From positions 38,895,194 through 38,959,193 of the forward strand of contig JAKSZU010000009.1 of the NCBI GenBank assembly GCA_026018925.1: DNA of 64,000 nt. The letters are read 5' to 3'. Both the position numbers and the translations under genes were made by a program. The notes beneath the pieces are model-generated. The model did no database searches. It saw only the letters and a program-made list of their open reading frames with translations, and was not told the DNA's origin. The stretch is from Tupaia tana (taxonomy: Eukaryota > Chordata > Mammalia > Scandentia > Tupaiidae). This document shows, piece by piece, positions 45,893 to 58,938 of this stretch (its first letter is position 1; every line of letters begins with the position of its first letter).

Positions 45893-46137
45893 TCCTTGTT
45901 TTTTTTTTCCCCCTATGAGTGAGAGAAACAGAAAGAGAGAGAGAGAGAAAGAGAGAGAGTCTCCAATAGTATCCTAATACTACAATCCACCCCCCAGCTC
46001 CCAGGCAGCCATGTATCATGGGTAAGCATGTGCCAGCATACTCAGGAAGGTCTCTGGGCTCAAACTCAGAACCTTCTCATGTGAATCAGCCTTGCAGAAC
46101 ATGGCATTTTACTGCTGCACCACTGTCTGGTTCTGGC
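45893..46137 (-). mobile_element. SINE-B, antisense copy
   Basis: T-rich tail, GAGTGAGAGAAACAGAAAGA, then AACCTTCTCATGTGAATCAG and TGCAGAACATGGCATTTTAC, matching the complement of the SINE-B head. Confidence 0.75.
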
Positions 46138-46194
46138 CTTTGTTTATTTTCTTCAGAGTATCACTGCAGCCTGAATTCCTGATCACATATATGC

Positions 46195-46320
46195 TCATTC
46201 ATTATTTATCTTCCCTGATCCTCTGTCAACTTCATGAAGATCTTATTTTTCTTATTTGTACTGTGTCCCTAGCATAGTATGCAGCACTAATAAGGTATTC
46301 AATAGGTAACTGCTGACTTG
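46195..46320 (+). mobile_element. L2-like 3' end, sense
   Basis: TGTCCCTAGCATAGTATGCA and GGTATTCAATAGGTAACTGC fit the L2 3' terminal consensus. Confidence 0.5.
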
Positions 46321-46640
46321 ATTATTTATTTATGAATTACCAAGTGAGCAAAGAAAAAGACAGAGATTTAGGTTTAAATAGCTGTTACCTATAGTGAGGG
46401 AAGTAGGATTATAGCCCTGCACTGAAGGAGAACTTTCAAATTTTATTGAAATAAAATAGTCTGCATAATCTAAGTTTTCAATGAATGCGCATTTTTTACT
46501 TAATTTGTAATTTAGAAGAAATTAAATTAATCTAGGTAAAAATAAAAATATTAATAACATATCAATGCAAGATAAAACATTTCAACCTGAGATTCAAACC
46601 AAAATGATCCATTTTTTTTCAACTCTCAGATAATTTACAC

Positions 46641-46860
46641 ATTTTTTTAAAGAGAGATTTTTGTTATAGGGTGTGTGCACTCACTGGACAGAAAGAGAGA
46701 AAGAAAGTGAGAAATCACCCCCCAAGGGATATGACCATGCAGCAATCCCTTCTTCTCCATTCTCCTCTCTGAATTTTGGCATATACATATACGTGCCCAG
46801 CCTGAGTTTCAAGCATTTGTGTCCAGGACTCAAACCACTGTCGGACCCATGGGAGTCCCA
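46641..46860 (-). mobile_element. SINE-A, antisense copy
   Basis: TSD about AATTTACA / AATTTATA. Truncated at the sense 5' end, since it stops after GGGAGTCC. Confidence 0.85.
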
Positions 46861-46892
46861 ATTTATACTGTCTTAAAGAGATTTTAAAACCT

Positions 46893-47145
46893 ATTGCAGG
46901 CCAATCAAGGTGGTATACTTCACACAACTCCAAGATTCTGAAGCCATATGAGAAGGTCTTGGGCTTACATCCTGAAGTCTCCCTGTACACATGTGTGTGT
47001 GTGCCCATAACCTGGACTGGCTGTGGCTGCAGGTGGCTCACAGTATGAGAATCCTCTTGGAGATGTCTCCCTCATGCTATCTCTGTATCTCTCTGATTCT
47101 TCCTTTCTCATGGAAGAAATAAATAAATAAACTTGAAAAAAAAGA
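46893..47145 (+). mobile_element. SINE-B, sense copy
   Basis: CCATATGAGAAGGTCTTGGG, CATAACCTGGACTGGCTGTG, CTCATGGAAGAAATAAATAA tail. Confidence 0.75.
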
Positions 47146-47159
47146 GGACTATTATATTG

Positions 47160-47408
47160 GGCTGGCCCCATGCTGGTGGTTAAGGGAGTTGGATCTCCCA
47201 TAGTCAATTGTGATTCGAATTTCAGCCTCAGTGGCTTAGAAAGCACCCCAGACACATGTGTGAGCATGCCCCAAATCCCAACAGTATGGAGGGATGGAAG
47301 AGAATTATTTGCACCATACCATACCCCACTGGGAGATGCTTTCTCCTTCTCTGTCTCTCTGTCTGTCTCTGAGTGCACACTGCTTCCAGCAAATTTTAAA
47401 AAATTAAT
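47160..47408 (+). mobile_element. SINE-A, old sense copy
   Basis: Head GGGCTGGCCCCATGCTGGTG, decayed B-box GATTCGAATTTC, CT-rich part. Confidence 0.8.
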
Positions 47409-47704
47409 ATAGACATCTATAAACCCCCTTATTCAGTGCATACAAAATAATCTGCATAGTTATTTCATAAACGCAGAAAAGAAATGTTTCCAGAGTCTGT
47501 ATGACAAGACACAAATAGTGCCTAGACTTCTCTAGTCCTCATCTGTGGTGCTACAATGGTTGATGAGAAGGTTCCCAAAAAGTTAACAATAGATTTTAAA
47601 AGTTATGTTTTCATGTGAGCACAAGGATGTAATTCTAAACACATGTGACCACAGGGAACTCATGTTGCAAAAAAACAGGGAAGAAAAGAAAAGGGTGTTT
47701 GTCT

Positions 47705-48290
47705 AATCAACTTAAATCTAAATGCCTACTATGTGTCAGCTGCTGTGTTAGAAAATTTGGGGGACCAGCAGATGGCGTAATGGTTATGTCACTGAACTCC
47801 CACATAGTCGACTGCAGTCTGAGTCCCGGACCTGGTGGCTTAAAACACGCTGGGAGTGTGTGTGTGCATGCTCAAAATCCTAAGAGGAGAATGGAGAAGA
47901 AGGGATGGTGGTGTGACCATCCCCCGGGAGGTGATTTCTTGCGTACTGTCTCTCTGTCTCTCTCTGGTGAGTGCACCTGCCCTATAGCAAAAATCTATCT
48001 CTAAAAAAATTGAAATAAAAGAAGGTCAATGTCCTCAAACTCATGGAACTTATAATGGAGAACTTTGTTGTGTATGAAAATCTGTAAGAATCTTATGCCA
48101 AGTGCAATAAGTAGAGGTATGTACCAAGGAAGTGATAGTATGAAGAAAAGACTTCACTGTCTTTCTTTGTGGAGGAATATTAGAGATCTAAGTGGTCTTT
48201 GCTGAAGCTAGAAAAAGGGGTGGAGGCAAAATATGGAAGGGCCTTGGGTATCATGCTAAGTAATTTGGGCTTTTTTTTAAGGTCCAGTGG
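47705..48290 (+). mobile_element. L2-like relic, sense, split by a SINE
   Basis: Pieces 47705-47760 (CTACTATGTGTCAGCTGCTG) and 48013-48290 (AAACTCATGGAACTTATAAT, AAGGGCCTTGGGTATCATGC). The order fits L2. Confidence 0.6.
47761..48012 (+). mobile_element. SINE-A, intermediate sense copy
   Basis: Head GGGACCAGCAGATGGCGTAA; shorter CT-rich part. Inserted in the L2 relic. Confidence 0.9.
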
Positions 48291-49308
48291 TCTCTTAATT
48301 TTTTATCATGTATCCTAACCAGTTAAAAAATAACTGATCATGGACAAACAAAGAAAGTTATTTCCTTATTTATGAATTACTTAATGAATATAATATGAAC
48401 TTTATAAAACACATAAAATAAAAATGTAAGAGATGAGGTAAAATTAATATAAAAATAAGTTACAATGTATTTTCTACAATAGCAGTTTTGATTATCACTT
48501 TAGATAATGGGTGTTAATGAGTAAAATTGTAAGATGTTTATTTTACCAAATGTGTTTTACCAATGGCAGCTTGAAGAATTGGTTATGAGAACTAATATAA
48601 AAACTTGAGGACTAGTTTGAAACACTTGCAATTGTAATTATGAATGACAAGTGTAACATAGGAATAATGGAAATAAAATATCAGAGGTAGATTTCAAAGA
48701 TATTTGCTAGTACAATAGCAGAATTTGAGTATTCCACCCTACTGGATTTGAATCCAAATAGTCAGTTCAAAGATGAATAGGAAAAGCAATGTAGTAGCTT
48801 AGGATGTTTCCCTGATTCTTTAATTTAACATTTGGTGCCATTAACTGGAAAAAGAAATTTAAAAAGTAAGCAGAGTTGGAAAAGTGAGGCTAGGTATGGG
48901 TTTAATTTTCGACTTCTGAATTTAGTTGTAAGTGTCATATCTAGGTGGAAACGCGTTATAAGCAGTGGGTGTACAGACATGACGCTCAAAGACTTGGGCA
49001 ACAGATCTATTCTGGGTTACAGTCACTGAAATCATGGGAATAAGATATCACATGTTTTCTACCACAATCTCCAATACCGTTCTTGTTACCATTCCTGATT
49101 AAGTTTAAAATCCATATTATACCATATATTCTCAATTCTGTTCTTACATTATATTCATCCAGGAATTCTTTTAAGAAGCACTATTATAAACTAATCAATT
49201 CAGAATTTCTATAGGAGGGAGTTGGGCATTGATTTTCCTTTTTAATTCCCCACGTTGATTCTAATGTACAGTCAGTGGGAAGATGCTTCTGTAGAAACCT
49301 CTTATCTT

Positions 49309-49585
49309 GGGGCTATCATATGGCATTGTGGTTATGTTGCTGGACTTCCACATGCCCAACCATGTTGGTTCTAATCCTGGACCTGGTGTCTTGAAAAGCA
49401 TGCTTGGTGTGTGTGTGCGTGCGTGCCCAAGATCCCAGGAGGAGAATGGAGGAGAAGGGACTGTGGCATGGTCATCTCCCCTGGGAGGTGGTTTCTCTCT
49501 TTCCCTCTCACTGTCTGTCTCTCTTTTGATGGGGAGTGCATGCACCTTATGAGAAAAACTTCTACAAAAAAAAAAAAAGCAAAAG
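49309..49585 (+). mobile_element. SINE-A, older sense copy
   Basis: TSD GAAACCTCTTATCTT / GAAATCTTTTATCTC; A tail of 13. Confidence 0.85.
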
Positions 49586-49982
49586 AAATCTTTTATCTCA
49601 AAATTCTTGTTATCTTCTCTTTGCATGGGCTTATCCTCAAACCTACCTCAATTTAATACTTCACAAGTTACACCCTAGATCTTTCTATTATCAAAAAATT
49701 ATCCTCTCTTCATCTTAGTTTCAAACATCCCATCAGTCTTTAACTACCATGGACAATCTTTCTGGCTAATTTCTCTAGATCCTTGATTCTAGTAACTAAT
49801 TATAGGAGGAAAAACTAATTCTAATACTTATTTGACTATATACATTATTCCTACCATCTTCATTGCTATCTCCTAAACATTTTCTTACTACATTCACCTA
49901 CTTATACATTTTAAATGCAATGGAAATCATGATATTCTCTCCCTTGTATACACTTTTACCTTTTCCACTATATTTTATTGTA

Positions 49983-50212
49983 TTATTTTTATTTTTAAAA
50001 TTTATGAGGGAGAGTGCATGCATGAGAGAGATAAACAACCTCAACAGGTTCTCACCAACCACTTCCTCCGGTCCTCCAGCTTCTTAGGATCCTGGACATA
50101 TGTGTGTATGCTTAGTGTTTCAGGAAGGCTGGGTCAAGGATCTGAACCCCCACCTGCAGTCAGCCATATAACTTCCAGCATTGCATTCCATCTTGCCTTT
50201 TTCTTCCTTCCT
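49983..50212 (-). mobile_element. Very old tRNA-type SINE, antisense
   Basis: GA-rich GAGAGAGATAAACAACC, GGATCCTGGACATATGTGTG, GGATCTGAACCCCCACCTGC as a decayed head. Confidence 0.6.
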
Positions 50213-50381
50213 TTTTGCCTCCCAAGTTCTTAACCACATTTAAATTCAACTTTCCACATTTTCTCTTTCATCCATGCAACTGAATATGGATGAAAAAGAA
50301 TTCAGTATAATATTGGATTGAACTCATTTAAATTCACAAATATTAATTTCAAGTGGGGTCTCAATATTCTTGGCAGTCCTA

Positions 50382-50510
50382 CAAGGGGTTTTGAAAAAGT
50401 TCATGGTAAATGTATATTCTGAAAAGACTATGCATGGATTTCCATTAATTTTTGCCAAAATAAATTTACACTTTAATTCCATTTTCTATTGACTTTTAAA
50501 AGTAACCTTG
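50382..50510 (+). mobile_element. Small mariner-like MITE, copy 2
   Basis: Left end CAAGGGGTTTTGAAAAAGTT preceded by TA. The internal AAAATAAATTTACACTTTAA is shared with copy 1. A SINE is inserted at the right end. Confidence 0.6.
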
Positions 50511-50859
50511 GGCCAGCAGGTGACATGGTGGTTAAGGCACTGGATTCCCACATGGCCCACTCTACCAGTCAAGTACCAGATCCACTGGCTTGAAAACCAC
50601 ACTGGACACACTTGATTACATGCCCAAAATCCAGAGAGGAGAATGGACGAAAAGAGATTGTGGCATGGCCATTCCCCTAAGGAGTGATTTCTCACTTTCT
50701 CTTTCTCTCCCTCTCCCTCGTGAGCACACACACCCTACAGAAGAAGAAGAAGAAGAAGAAGAAGAAGAAGAAGAAGAAGAAGAAGAAGAAGAAGAAGAAG
50801 AAGAAGAAGAACAACAACAACAACAACAACAACAACAAAACCATGAACAAAAACAAAAC
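50508..50859 (+). mobile_element. SINE-A, older sense copy with a (GAA)n(CAA)n tail
   Basis: TSD AAAAGTAACC (50498-50507, 50860-50869). The A tail has become trinucleotide repeats. Confidence 0.88.
50739..50838. repeat. (GAA)n followed by (CAA)n
   Basis: About 24 GAA units and then about nine CAA units, derived from the SINE tail. Confidence 0.95.
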
Positions 50860-51304
50860 AAAAGTAACCATATTTTGCTCTAGTCAATTCATATTCTATA
50901 TCCTTGATAACTAGCCTATCTTCTCTTCTCACTTAATTTTTCAAAGCCTCCTGCTAGATCTTTCCTCTTGGCTCACAATATTTGTTTCTCTTTAACTGAT
51001 AGAACTAAAGCCATCATAAATGAACTTTCACAAACTCCCACCGCAACTATAGTCACTACACATATTCAGCTTTACCTTCTGTTACTGTATGTGAACTGTC
51101 TGTGGTTCAGTCAAAATAGGACTATTCTGTTATTAATCCCACTGAATGAATTTTCAATTCCAATACATTTTTCAATTTTGTAATTTATTTTATATATAAT
51201 ATTTGCCTTCTCTCTGCTTATATTCCACACCTCTTCACACATGTTGCTTATCTATTCCTTTAGACTATTTCACATATTTATAAGTTACTTAAAAATATTT
51301 CTCT

Positions 51305-51555
51305 AAGACCAGTAGATGGCATGAGGGTTAAGGCGGCTGGATCTCACATGTCTGACTGCAGGGTTCAAGTTCTGGAGTCAACTGGATGAAAATCACGCCA
51401 CACATGTGTGCTTGCATGTCCAAAGTCCCAGGAGGATAATGGTGGAGAATGGATTGTGACATGGCCATCCCCCTGGGGGGAGGATTTCTCACTTTCCCTC
51501 CCTCTGTCTCTCTAGAGTGAGTGCACCACACCCTATGGCAAACTGAAAAGAAAAA
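51305..51555 (+). mobile_element. SINE-A, older sense copy
   Basis: Head AAGACCAGTAGATGGCATGA, middle GGAGGATAATGGTGGAGAAT, end CCCTATGGCAAACTG. Confidence 0.85.
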
Positions 51556-52487
51556 AAAGGAAGAGCTTTCTCTGTCAATTTCAATATCTGAGTGATTATG
51601 TGTCTTCTGTCATGGATAGATTTATTTCTCTTGATTATGGGTCACGTGTTTCTTCCTTGCATTTTTGCCATTGGGCGGGCACCACCACATCCTCTTCCTT
51701 GCATTTTTAAGCTTATTTTTATTATATGCCAGGTGTTGTGTGTGAAAACAATAGAGACTAAACTATATTACATTAATCTTTGGAAAAGGATGTATTTCCT
51801 CCTGTGTCAGGCAATAAGTGGGAATGTGAGTCCATCTGAGCAGTGATTGAGCCGTGTTGATTTATTCTACCCATAATTAAGTTCAATTCTCTGTACAATC
51901 TTAATATTTTGAGGACTTTCATGACTATCTTTAGCATTACTTGGATATTTTTCTTTACTTTTAGCCCTGTTTTCTTAAGTTTGGGTATGTATGCTCTGCT
52001 ATTAATCTCATTTACCAGCTTTTTACAGCAAGTGGGAGTTATTTTTATTTTTCATACCTACCCTAGCTCTCTGTGTTTTAGGGAAACTTTCCACTCCACT
52101 TCTCTGACACAAGCATTCAGCAGGCCAGATCATGGGAAAATTTGGCAGGTAAGTGGAAATGGGTTCCATAATTGTAACTCCTCTGGATTCTAATCTCTCA
52201 TTCTAAACCACACCCAGCGAGTCATTAGACATTTGTTAAATTTGGCTGATGTCTCCTAACCTCATCTGCAGTGATTTTGATCCTTTTCTGTAGTGTCCCT
52301 ATGGTTCTAAACAGTCACTATCTCTTCTCTCCAACCCTTTGAGAAAGTTAGCTCTAAATATCTTTATCTTAGCCTGGAATGTTGATATAATTATAACTTT
52401 ATAACCCATCTCAGACCTGCTGAATCAAAATTTGCTTTTAAATAAGAACCATAGATCATTTCCATACACCTTAGAATTTGAGAAACA

Positions 52488-52570
52488 AGGGCTGCATGAT
52501 GGTGCAGTGGCATAACTTGATGTTCTGTGAGGCAGACTCCCATGGGAAGGTTACAGTTTCTACTGAATGC
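52488..52570 (+). mobile_element. SINE-B head fragment, sense
   Basis: GATGTTCTGTGAGGCAGACT and CCATGGGAAGGTTACAG match the SINE-B head; the rest is missing. Confidence 0.65.
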
Positions 52571-52670
52571 GTATCACTTTTGGAACATCATAAAGTCAAA
52601 CCATTGTAAGCCAGAAACTACCTGTATATTAAATTTTACACTTGATCTTCAGGACCATTAAAAATATTTC

Positions 52671-52825
52671 AGCCTGTGTTCCCAAAATCCCCAGAGGAGA
52701 ATGGAGGAGAAGGGACTATGATGTGGCCATCCCCCTGGGTGGTGATTTCTCATTTTCTGTTTTTCTGTCTCTCTTTCTCTGGCATACTACCATGCATGCA
52801 CTTTATGGGAAAAAAAGAAAAACAA
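52671..52825 (+). mobile_element. SINE-A, 5'-truncated sense copy
   Basis: Begins in the middle (CCCAAAATCCCCAGAGGAGA) and runs to the end of the element. Confidence 0.85.
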
Positions 52826-53599
52826 GTAGTAATTGTTTATTGAATTTCAAAAATTAAGAATCGCTTTATAAATATACCCAGATAATCTAGTGTGTCTTCC
52901 AACTGTATTTTCATTGAGAGTCCTCTTCTGCCCTCTTTTTCTTCCTCTTGTTTTATCTTTTTGTTTTGCCATCAGCTCTAATGCATTGGGATCCAGTTAT
53001 AAAGATTTAGATTGATTTTTTTTTATCCTTTATGTCACTGCGTTCTTAAATGAGTTTTATATTTTCTCTGTCACCTCATGACTTTGGGCTTCCACAGAAT
53101 CATACATGTGACACCATTATAGTTCCTTGACATGTAGGAAACCAGCAACTAATGATTGGCTGTGAAGTGTCTGCTAATTTTCCTCTTCTGCAAAAGTGTT
53201 TGAAGAATGCTTCTTTGCTCTCAAGTCTCCCTTTTCTTTCCCATATTCAAGGTATGGAAGCAGTCTGGGTTACCAGGACATCAACCTTATAGGATCACCA
53301 AAGTCAGCAATAAGTGGAAAACATCATAGGATCATGTAAAGCAGAAAATAAGACCTCCTTCTGATGTATTTGTGCTAGACAGGCTCCCTCAAATGACCAT
53401 GAAATATAGTCTCCCCCCTTTTCAATAAAACATTAGCCTTTGACACTACTTCAGGTTCCTTGGCTCTTGTACAATGTAAAGGAGAATCAAATTCATTATC
53501 TTCTCTCTTCTGCAAGAGATCTTGAAAGTCTCATAAACGTTCTCTAGGTTGTTGTCAGTATATCAGCCCCTATTTTTGTTTCCAGAATCCACCTTTGAA

Positions 53600-53637
<38 letters not shown>

Positions 53638-53647
53638 CATGCACACA
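53600..53647. repeat. (CA)n microsatellite
   Basis: About 22 CA units with one GC interruption. Confidence 0.95.
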
Positions 53648-53799
53648 GTGTACTGTATACACTTCTATATGTTAAAATTTTATTTTTGAGGAATATATAT
53701 TTTTCAAAACCCATAAGTAATTCATTTTTTAAATTTGTGGAAAGTTATGTGGGAAAATGAAGGTGATCACTAGAGACTGCCATTTTAGAATTATAGCTG

Positions 53800-54036
53800 G
53801 AGCTAGCAGATGGTGTGGAGAATAAGGTGCCAGATTCTGCATGGCTAGCTTCACAGTTTGAGTCCCAGACCAGGTGGCTTGGGAATCACGCTGAGTGCAT
53901 GGGTATGCTTTTGCCCACAATCCTAAGAGGAGAGTGGAGGATCAGCATGGCCATTCCCCTCTGGGGATGATTTTTCACTTTCCCTCTCTGTTTCTCTGGT
54001 GAGTGTACATGCCCTATAGAAAAAACAACAACATAA
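53800..54036 (+). mobile_element. SINE-A, older sense copy
   Basis: TSD AGAATTATAGCTG / AGAATTATGGCTG. Confidence 0.88.
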
Positions 54037-54119
54037 AGAATTATGGCTGATATGAAAAGAGAGAAAAGTTAAGAGAAAAGCCAGGTTCAATAGATGTTTT
54101 GTCTGGTTGGTCTTTTATT

Positions 54120-54378
54120 TGTTTTTATTTAATTATTTTGTAAGATTTTGCCATAGGGTGCATACAGTAGCCAGAGAGAGACAGTGAAAGGGACAGTGAG
54201 AAATAACTCCCCCGTGGGGATGGCCACACCACAATCCCTTCTCTTCTATTCTCCTCCTGGGATTTTGGGCATGCACACACACAGGCCCAGTGTGTGATTT
54301 CCAAGCTACTAGGCCCAGGACTCAAACTCAGCCATAATGGAGTAGAGTCATGTAACCACCCCACCATCTGCTGGTCCC
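54120..54378 (-). mobile_element. SINE-A, older antisense copy
   Basis: GCCATAGGGTGCATACAGTA, CCCCCGTGGGGATGGCC, ends CCATCTGCTGGTCCC. Confidence 0.88.
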
Positions 54379-54921
54379 TTTCTGTTAAAGCTGAAACAGC
54401 CTTGAGCATTACACACTAATGTAAACAGACTGAACAGAAAGAAGTAGAAGAAACAGAAAAGAGATGAGATGATAATTTTGTCCTCTCTTAACTAACAAGG
54501 ATACTTAAGTTATAGTCATATTCTAATAATTTGGTGTTGGACAATCTACATTCTTTTTTGTTTAATCATTTTTGGTTAAAAATCTTCTTTAAATTCCAAA
54601 ACCTACCTTCATGCTCTAGTAAGTATGTTATAGTGTATAATTTTCAACTTATCTGAATCATAATAAGTAAGTGAAAAATGGGATTTATGTGGAAATAAAT
54701 GTTTTTAAAATATACTTCATTTTTTAAAGCAGTTTTAGATTGACAACAAAATTGAGCAGAAGATATAGAGATTTCCCATATGCTCACTCCCCTGTTATCA
54801 ACATCCACTTTCTCAGTGGATGCTCAATGCTTCTCAGTGGATTCAGTACATTATGATAAATCTTCATTGACATATTATTATCATCCAAAGTACATAGTTC
54901 CCATTAAGATTGACTCTGTGG

Positions 54922-55195
54922 GGAACCAGCAGTTAGTGTAATGGCTATGTCGCTGGACTCCCACGTAGTCGACCGCGGTTCGTGTCCCAGACCCGATGGC
55001 TTAAAACTCACGCCGGGCACGTGTGCGTGCATGCGTGCCCAAGATCCCGAGAGGAGAATGGAGGAGAAGGGATTGCGGCGTGACCATCCCCCCGGGGGGG
55101 GGGTGATTTCTCGCTTTCTGTCTCTATGTCTCTCTCTATCTGGCTGGCGAGCGCACGCGCCCTATAGCAAAAAAAACCTCTCCAAAAAAAAAAAA
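54922..55195 (+). mobile_element. SINE-A, young sense copy
   Basis: TSD AAGATTGACTCTGTGG exact (54906-54921, 55196-55211). Same GGTTCGTGTCCC B-box variant as 26461. Confidence 0.96.
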
Positions 55196-56369
55196 AAGAT
55201 TGACTCTGTGGATAAATGTATTAGCATATTTATCCAGCATTATAATACCATGAAAAATAATTTTGGCTGCCCTAAAATTTCTCTGTATTCCATCTTTTCA
55301 TCTCTTCTTCAACTCTTAACTTTTGGAAAGTACTGATCTTTCTATTTTCTCCATAGTTCTGCCTTCTCCAGAATGTTACATAGTTAGATGCATGCAGTAT
55401 ATAACCTCTTCAATTGTCTTCTTTCACTTAGTAATATACATTTAGGCTCCTTCATGTGTTTTCATGGCTTAATAGTTCATTTATTTTTAGTGCTGAATAA
55501 TGTTCCATTGTCTAGATGTTCCACGGTTTATTTATCCATTCATCTACTAAAGGACATCTTTGGTTGCTTCAAAGTTTTGGCAATTATGAATAAAGCTGCT
55601 ATCAACATCTGTATGCCAAGTTTCTGAGTAAACCTAAGTCTTCAACTCCTTTGGGTAAACACCTAAGAATGCAATTGCTGGAAGAAATGGTAAGAGTATA
55701 TTGAATTGCATAAAAAACCGCTAAAATGTCTTCTAAAATGACTGTGCCATTTTGCATTGCCACCAGCAATGAATGAGTATTCATGTTGTTCTACATCCCC
55801 ACGACATTGGTGTTGTCAGTGTTCTGGATTTTGGCCATTCTAATGGTTGCACCATGATACCTCATTTTAATTTGCATTTTTCTGAACACATGTAATGCAG
55901 ATCTTCTTTTAATATATTTATTTGCAACCTACGTATCTGTTTTGGTGAGATATCTGTTAAGGTCTTTGGCCCAGTTTTGAAACCTGTAAACAACAGGAAC
56001 AGCATAAGAAAAACAGCAGGGTCTTTTTTCATTATTAAGTTTTAAAATTTCTTTATATACTTTAGACATGTTTTATATCAACATGTCTTTTGAAAATATT
56101 CTCTCACAGTCTGTGACTCATCTTTTTGTTCTCTTGACAGTGCCTTTCACATAGAAATTTTTAATTGCAATGAAAGGCAGTTATGGATTCTTTTTTCCAT
56201 AAATAGTTCTTTTGGCATTGTATCTGAGAAGTCATTACTGAACCCAAGATCATCTAGGTTTACTTCTGTTATTCTAGGAATTTTTATAATTTTACATTTA
56301 GGTCTGTGGTCTATTTTGAGTTCATTTTTAAAAATACGTAAAATCTGTGTCTAGATTCTTTTTTTCTCA

Positions 56370-56592
56370 TTTTTTTAAAATTCAGGATAGAGTTTGCACA
56401 GGAGAGAAAGAGAGAGGAGAGAGAGAGAGAGAGATCCTCCATAAGACTAAGACATGCTGCAATCTTCTGATTCTAGTCCTCCAGGCTGCCAGGGTCCTAG
56501 GCATGCGCACACACATTTCCTGCAATTGGCACGTGACTTCCAGTTCTGCAGTTCAGCACACTATCGGTTAACACCATCTAGGCTGAGCCTAG
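56370..56592 (-). mobile_element. Very old tRNA-type SINE, antisense
   Basis: (GA)n-rich part at 56412-56432, GTCCTAGGCATGCGCACACA, then GGTTAACACCATCTAGGC at the head side. Confidence 0.65.
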
Positions 56593-57526
56593 ATTTCTCC
56601 CTCTACTCCTTTTTTTTAATCATGTCGATGTCCACTTGTTCCAATTCCATTTGTTGAAAGATTCTTTTCTCTTCTGTTGACTTTGCTTTTTTTGCCAAAG
56701 GTCAGTTGACAATATTTATATGGATCTGTTTCTGGACTCTCTATTCTTTTCCATTGATCTATTTGCCTATCCTTATGCCAAAACCACACTGTATTGATTA
56801 TTGTAGCTCTATAGTAAGTCTTGGAGTCAGGTAATGTCAGTGCTCTGACTTTGTATTTCTCCTTCAATATTATGTTGCCTATCTTTTGCCTCTCTATATG
56901 AACTTTAGGATAAGTTCATTGATATTCACAAACTAATTCACTGAATCTTTGGGATTATGTTGAATCTATAGATCAATTAGCAAAGAACCAACATTTTTGA
57001 AAATAGGGAGTTTTCCTATCCATAAACATGGCCATTTAATTCTTTGACTTCTTTCATCTGAAATTTATACTTTTCCTCATACACATCTTACATGTATTTA
57101 GTTGGGCTTGTACTTAAGCATTTAATTTTTAAGGCTGCTAATATAAGTGGTATTGTGTTTTTAATTTTAAATTCCAATTGTTCATTGCTGGTATATGGGA
57201 GAGCAATAGACTTTTGTGTATTAACCTTGTATCCTGAAACCTTGCTATCATTGCTTATGAGTTCCAGGGGTGTTTTGCTGCCTCTTTCAGATTTTCAACA
57301 TAGACAATTATGTCATCTGTAAAAAATAACAGTTATGTTTCTTCCTTCTTTATCAGTATACCTTTTATTTTCTTTCTTGTCTTATTGCACTAGCTAAGAC
57401 TTCTAGTATGCTATTACAAAGGAGTAGTGAAAGGAAAGATCCTTGTCTTTTCCCTGATCTTAGTGTGAAAGCTTTCAGTTTTTTGCCTTTAAGGAAAACT
57501 AAAAGGGGGTTTTAAAATATATTCTT

Positions 57527-57752
57527 GGGGGCAACAGATGGCATAGCGGTTACGTCACTGGACTCCCATGGCTGACTGTGGTTCGAGTCCCAGACCTGGT
57601 GGCTTGAAATTCGTGCTGGGTGCATGCATGTGTGTTTCCAAGATCTCAGGAGGAGAAGGGATTGTGGCATGGCCATTCCCTGGGAGGTGATTTCCCACAC
57701 GTTCTCTCTCCAGCGAGCTCATACACTCTAAGTCAAAAATTTCTAAGGAAAA
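57527..57752 (+). mobile_element. SINE-A, intermediate sense copy
   Basis: Intact B-box GGTTCGAGTCCC; TSD AAAATATATTCTT / AATATATATTCTT. Shortened in the CT-rich part. Confidence 0.9.
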
Positions 57753-58017
57753 AAATATATATTCTTTTCAAACTGAAGAAGTTCCCCTCTATTTCAGTTT
57801 ATTGAGTGTTTTTTTTTATCATAAATGAGTGTTGGGACAAATGCTTTTACTGCATTTACCGGTATTCTATGTAATTTTTTACCTTTAGCCTATTGATATG
57901 ATGGATTACATTAACTGATTTTCAAATACTGAATCAGTATTGCATATCTAAGGAAAATCTCACTTGATCATAGTGTATAATTCTTTTTATACAATATTGG
58001 ATTCAATTTACTAACAG

Positions 58018-58255
58018 ATATATTTTCTGTAGGGCATGCGTGCACTCACCAGAGAGAGAAAGAAAAAGAGAGAGAGAGAAATCACCCTCTGGGGGGACGT
58101 TACACTGCAGTCCCTTCTGTTCCACTCTCGAGTTTTGGGCTCACACATATTCACACACACACATATGATTTTCAAGTCACCAGGTCCAGGACTAGAACCA
58201 TGAAGTTGGTATGTGGAATCCAGTCACCTTAACCTCCATGCTACCTGCTGATCCC
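58018..58255 (-). mobile_element. SINE-A, older antisense copy
   Basis: CTGTAGGGCATGCGTGCACT, CCACATGCT-type end CTACCTGCTGATCCC; TSD about AATTTACTA / AACTTACTA. Confidence 0.85.
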
Positions 58256-58938
58256 AACTTACTATTTTACTGAGAATTTTTGGTATCTATGGTTTATGAG
58301 AGATATTGATCTGAAGTTTTCTTGTAATGTCTTTGGATTTGGTGTAACTGTGATTTTGGCCTCATAAAATGGGTTAGCATGTGTTCCTTCTGTTTCCATC
58401 TTCTGAAAAAGATTGTAGAGGATTGTTGTAAATTTTGCATCGGATGTTTTATATAGATTGTTTTCCACCAATTAACTCAACTGAGTCTGGCACTTTTTGC
58501 TTTGGAAAAGTTCTTATTTACCAATTAAATTTCTTTATTAGATACAGGCCTCTTCTGATTATTTATTTTTTCTTATGTAAGTTTTGGCAAATTATGCACA
58601 AGGAACTGTCCTTTTCATCTAGATAATCAAATTTGTGGGTATAGAAGTATTCATAATGTTCTTTATGTATCTGTTTAATATCTAGGGCATCTGTACTGAT
58701 ATTCCCTGGACCAGTTATGGTTCAGTAATACTTGTTCTTTTTCTTCTTTTTCTGTCTTTTTTTCCCTTAGTTACCCTACCTGCAGGCTTATTGATTTTTA
58801 CTGACCATTTCAAAGAATCAACTTTTCGGTTTATTGGTTTTCTCTATTGATATCCTGTTTTCCGTTTCATTGATTTGTGCTCTAATTGTATTATTTATTG
58901 TTCTTTTTACATTAGATTTTATTTGTAGTTATTTTTCT

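Noticed and set aside
50616-50861. Minus-strand ORF with long Cys and Ser runs
   Set aside because: Frame readings of the (GAA)n(CAA)n repeat.
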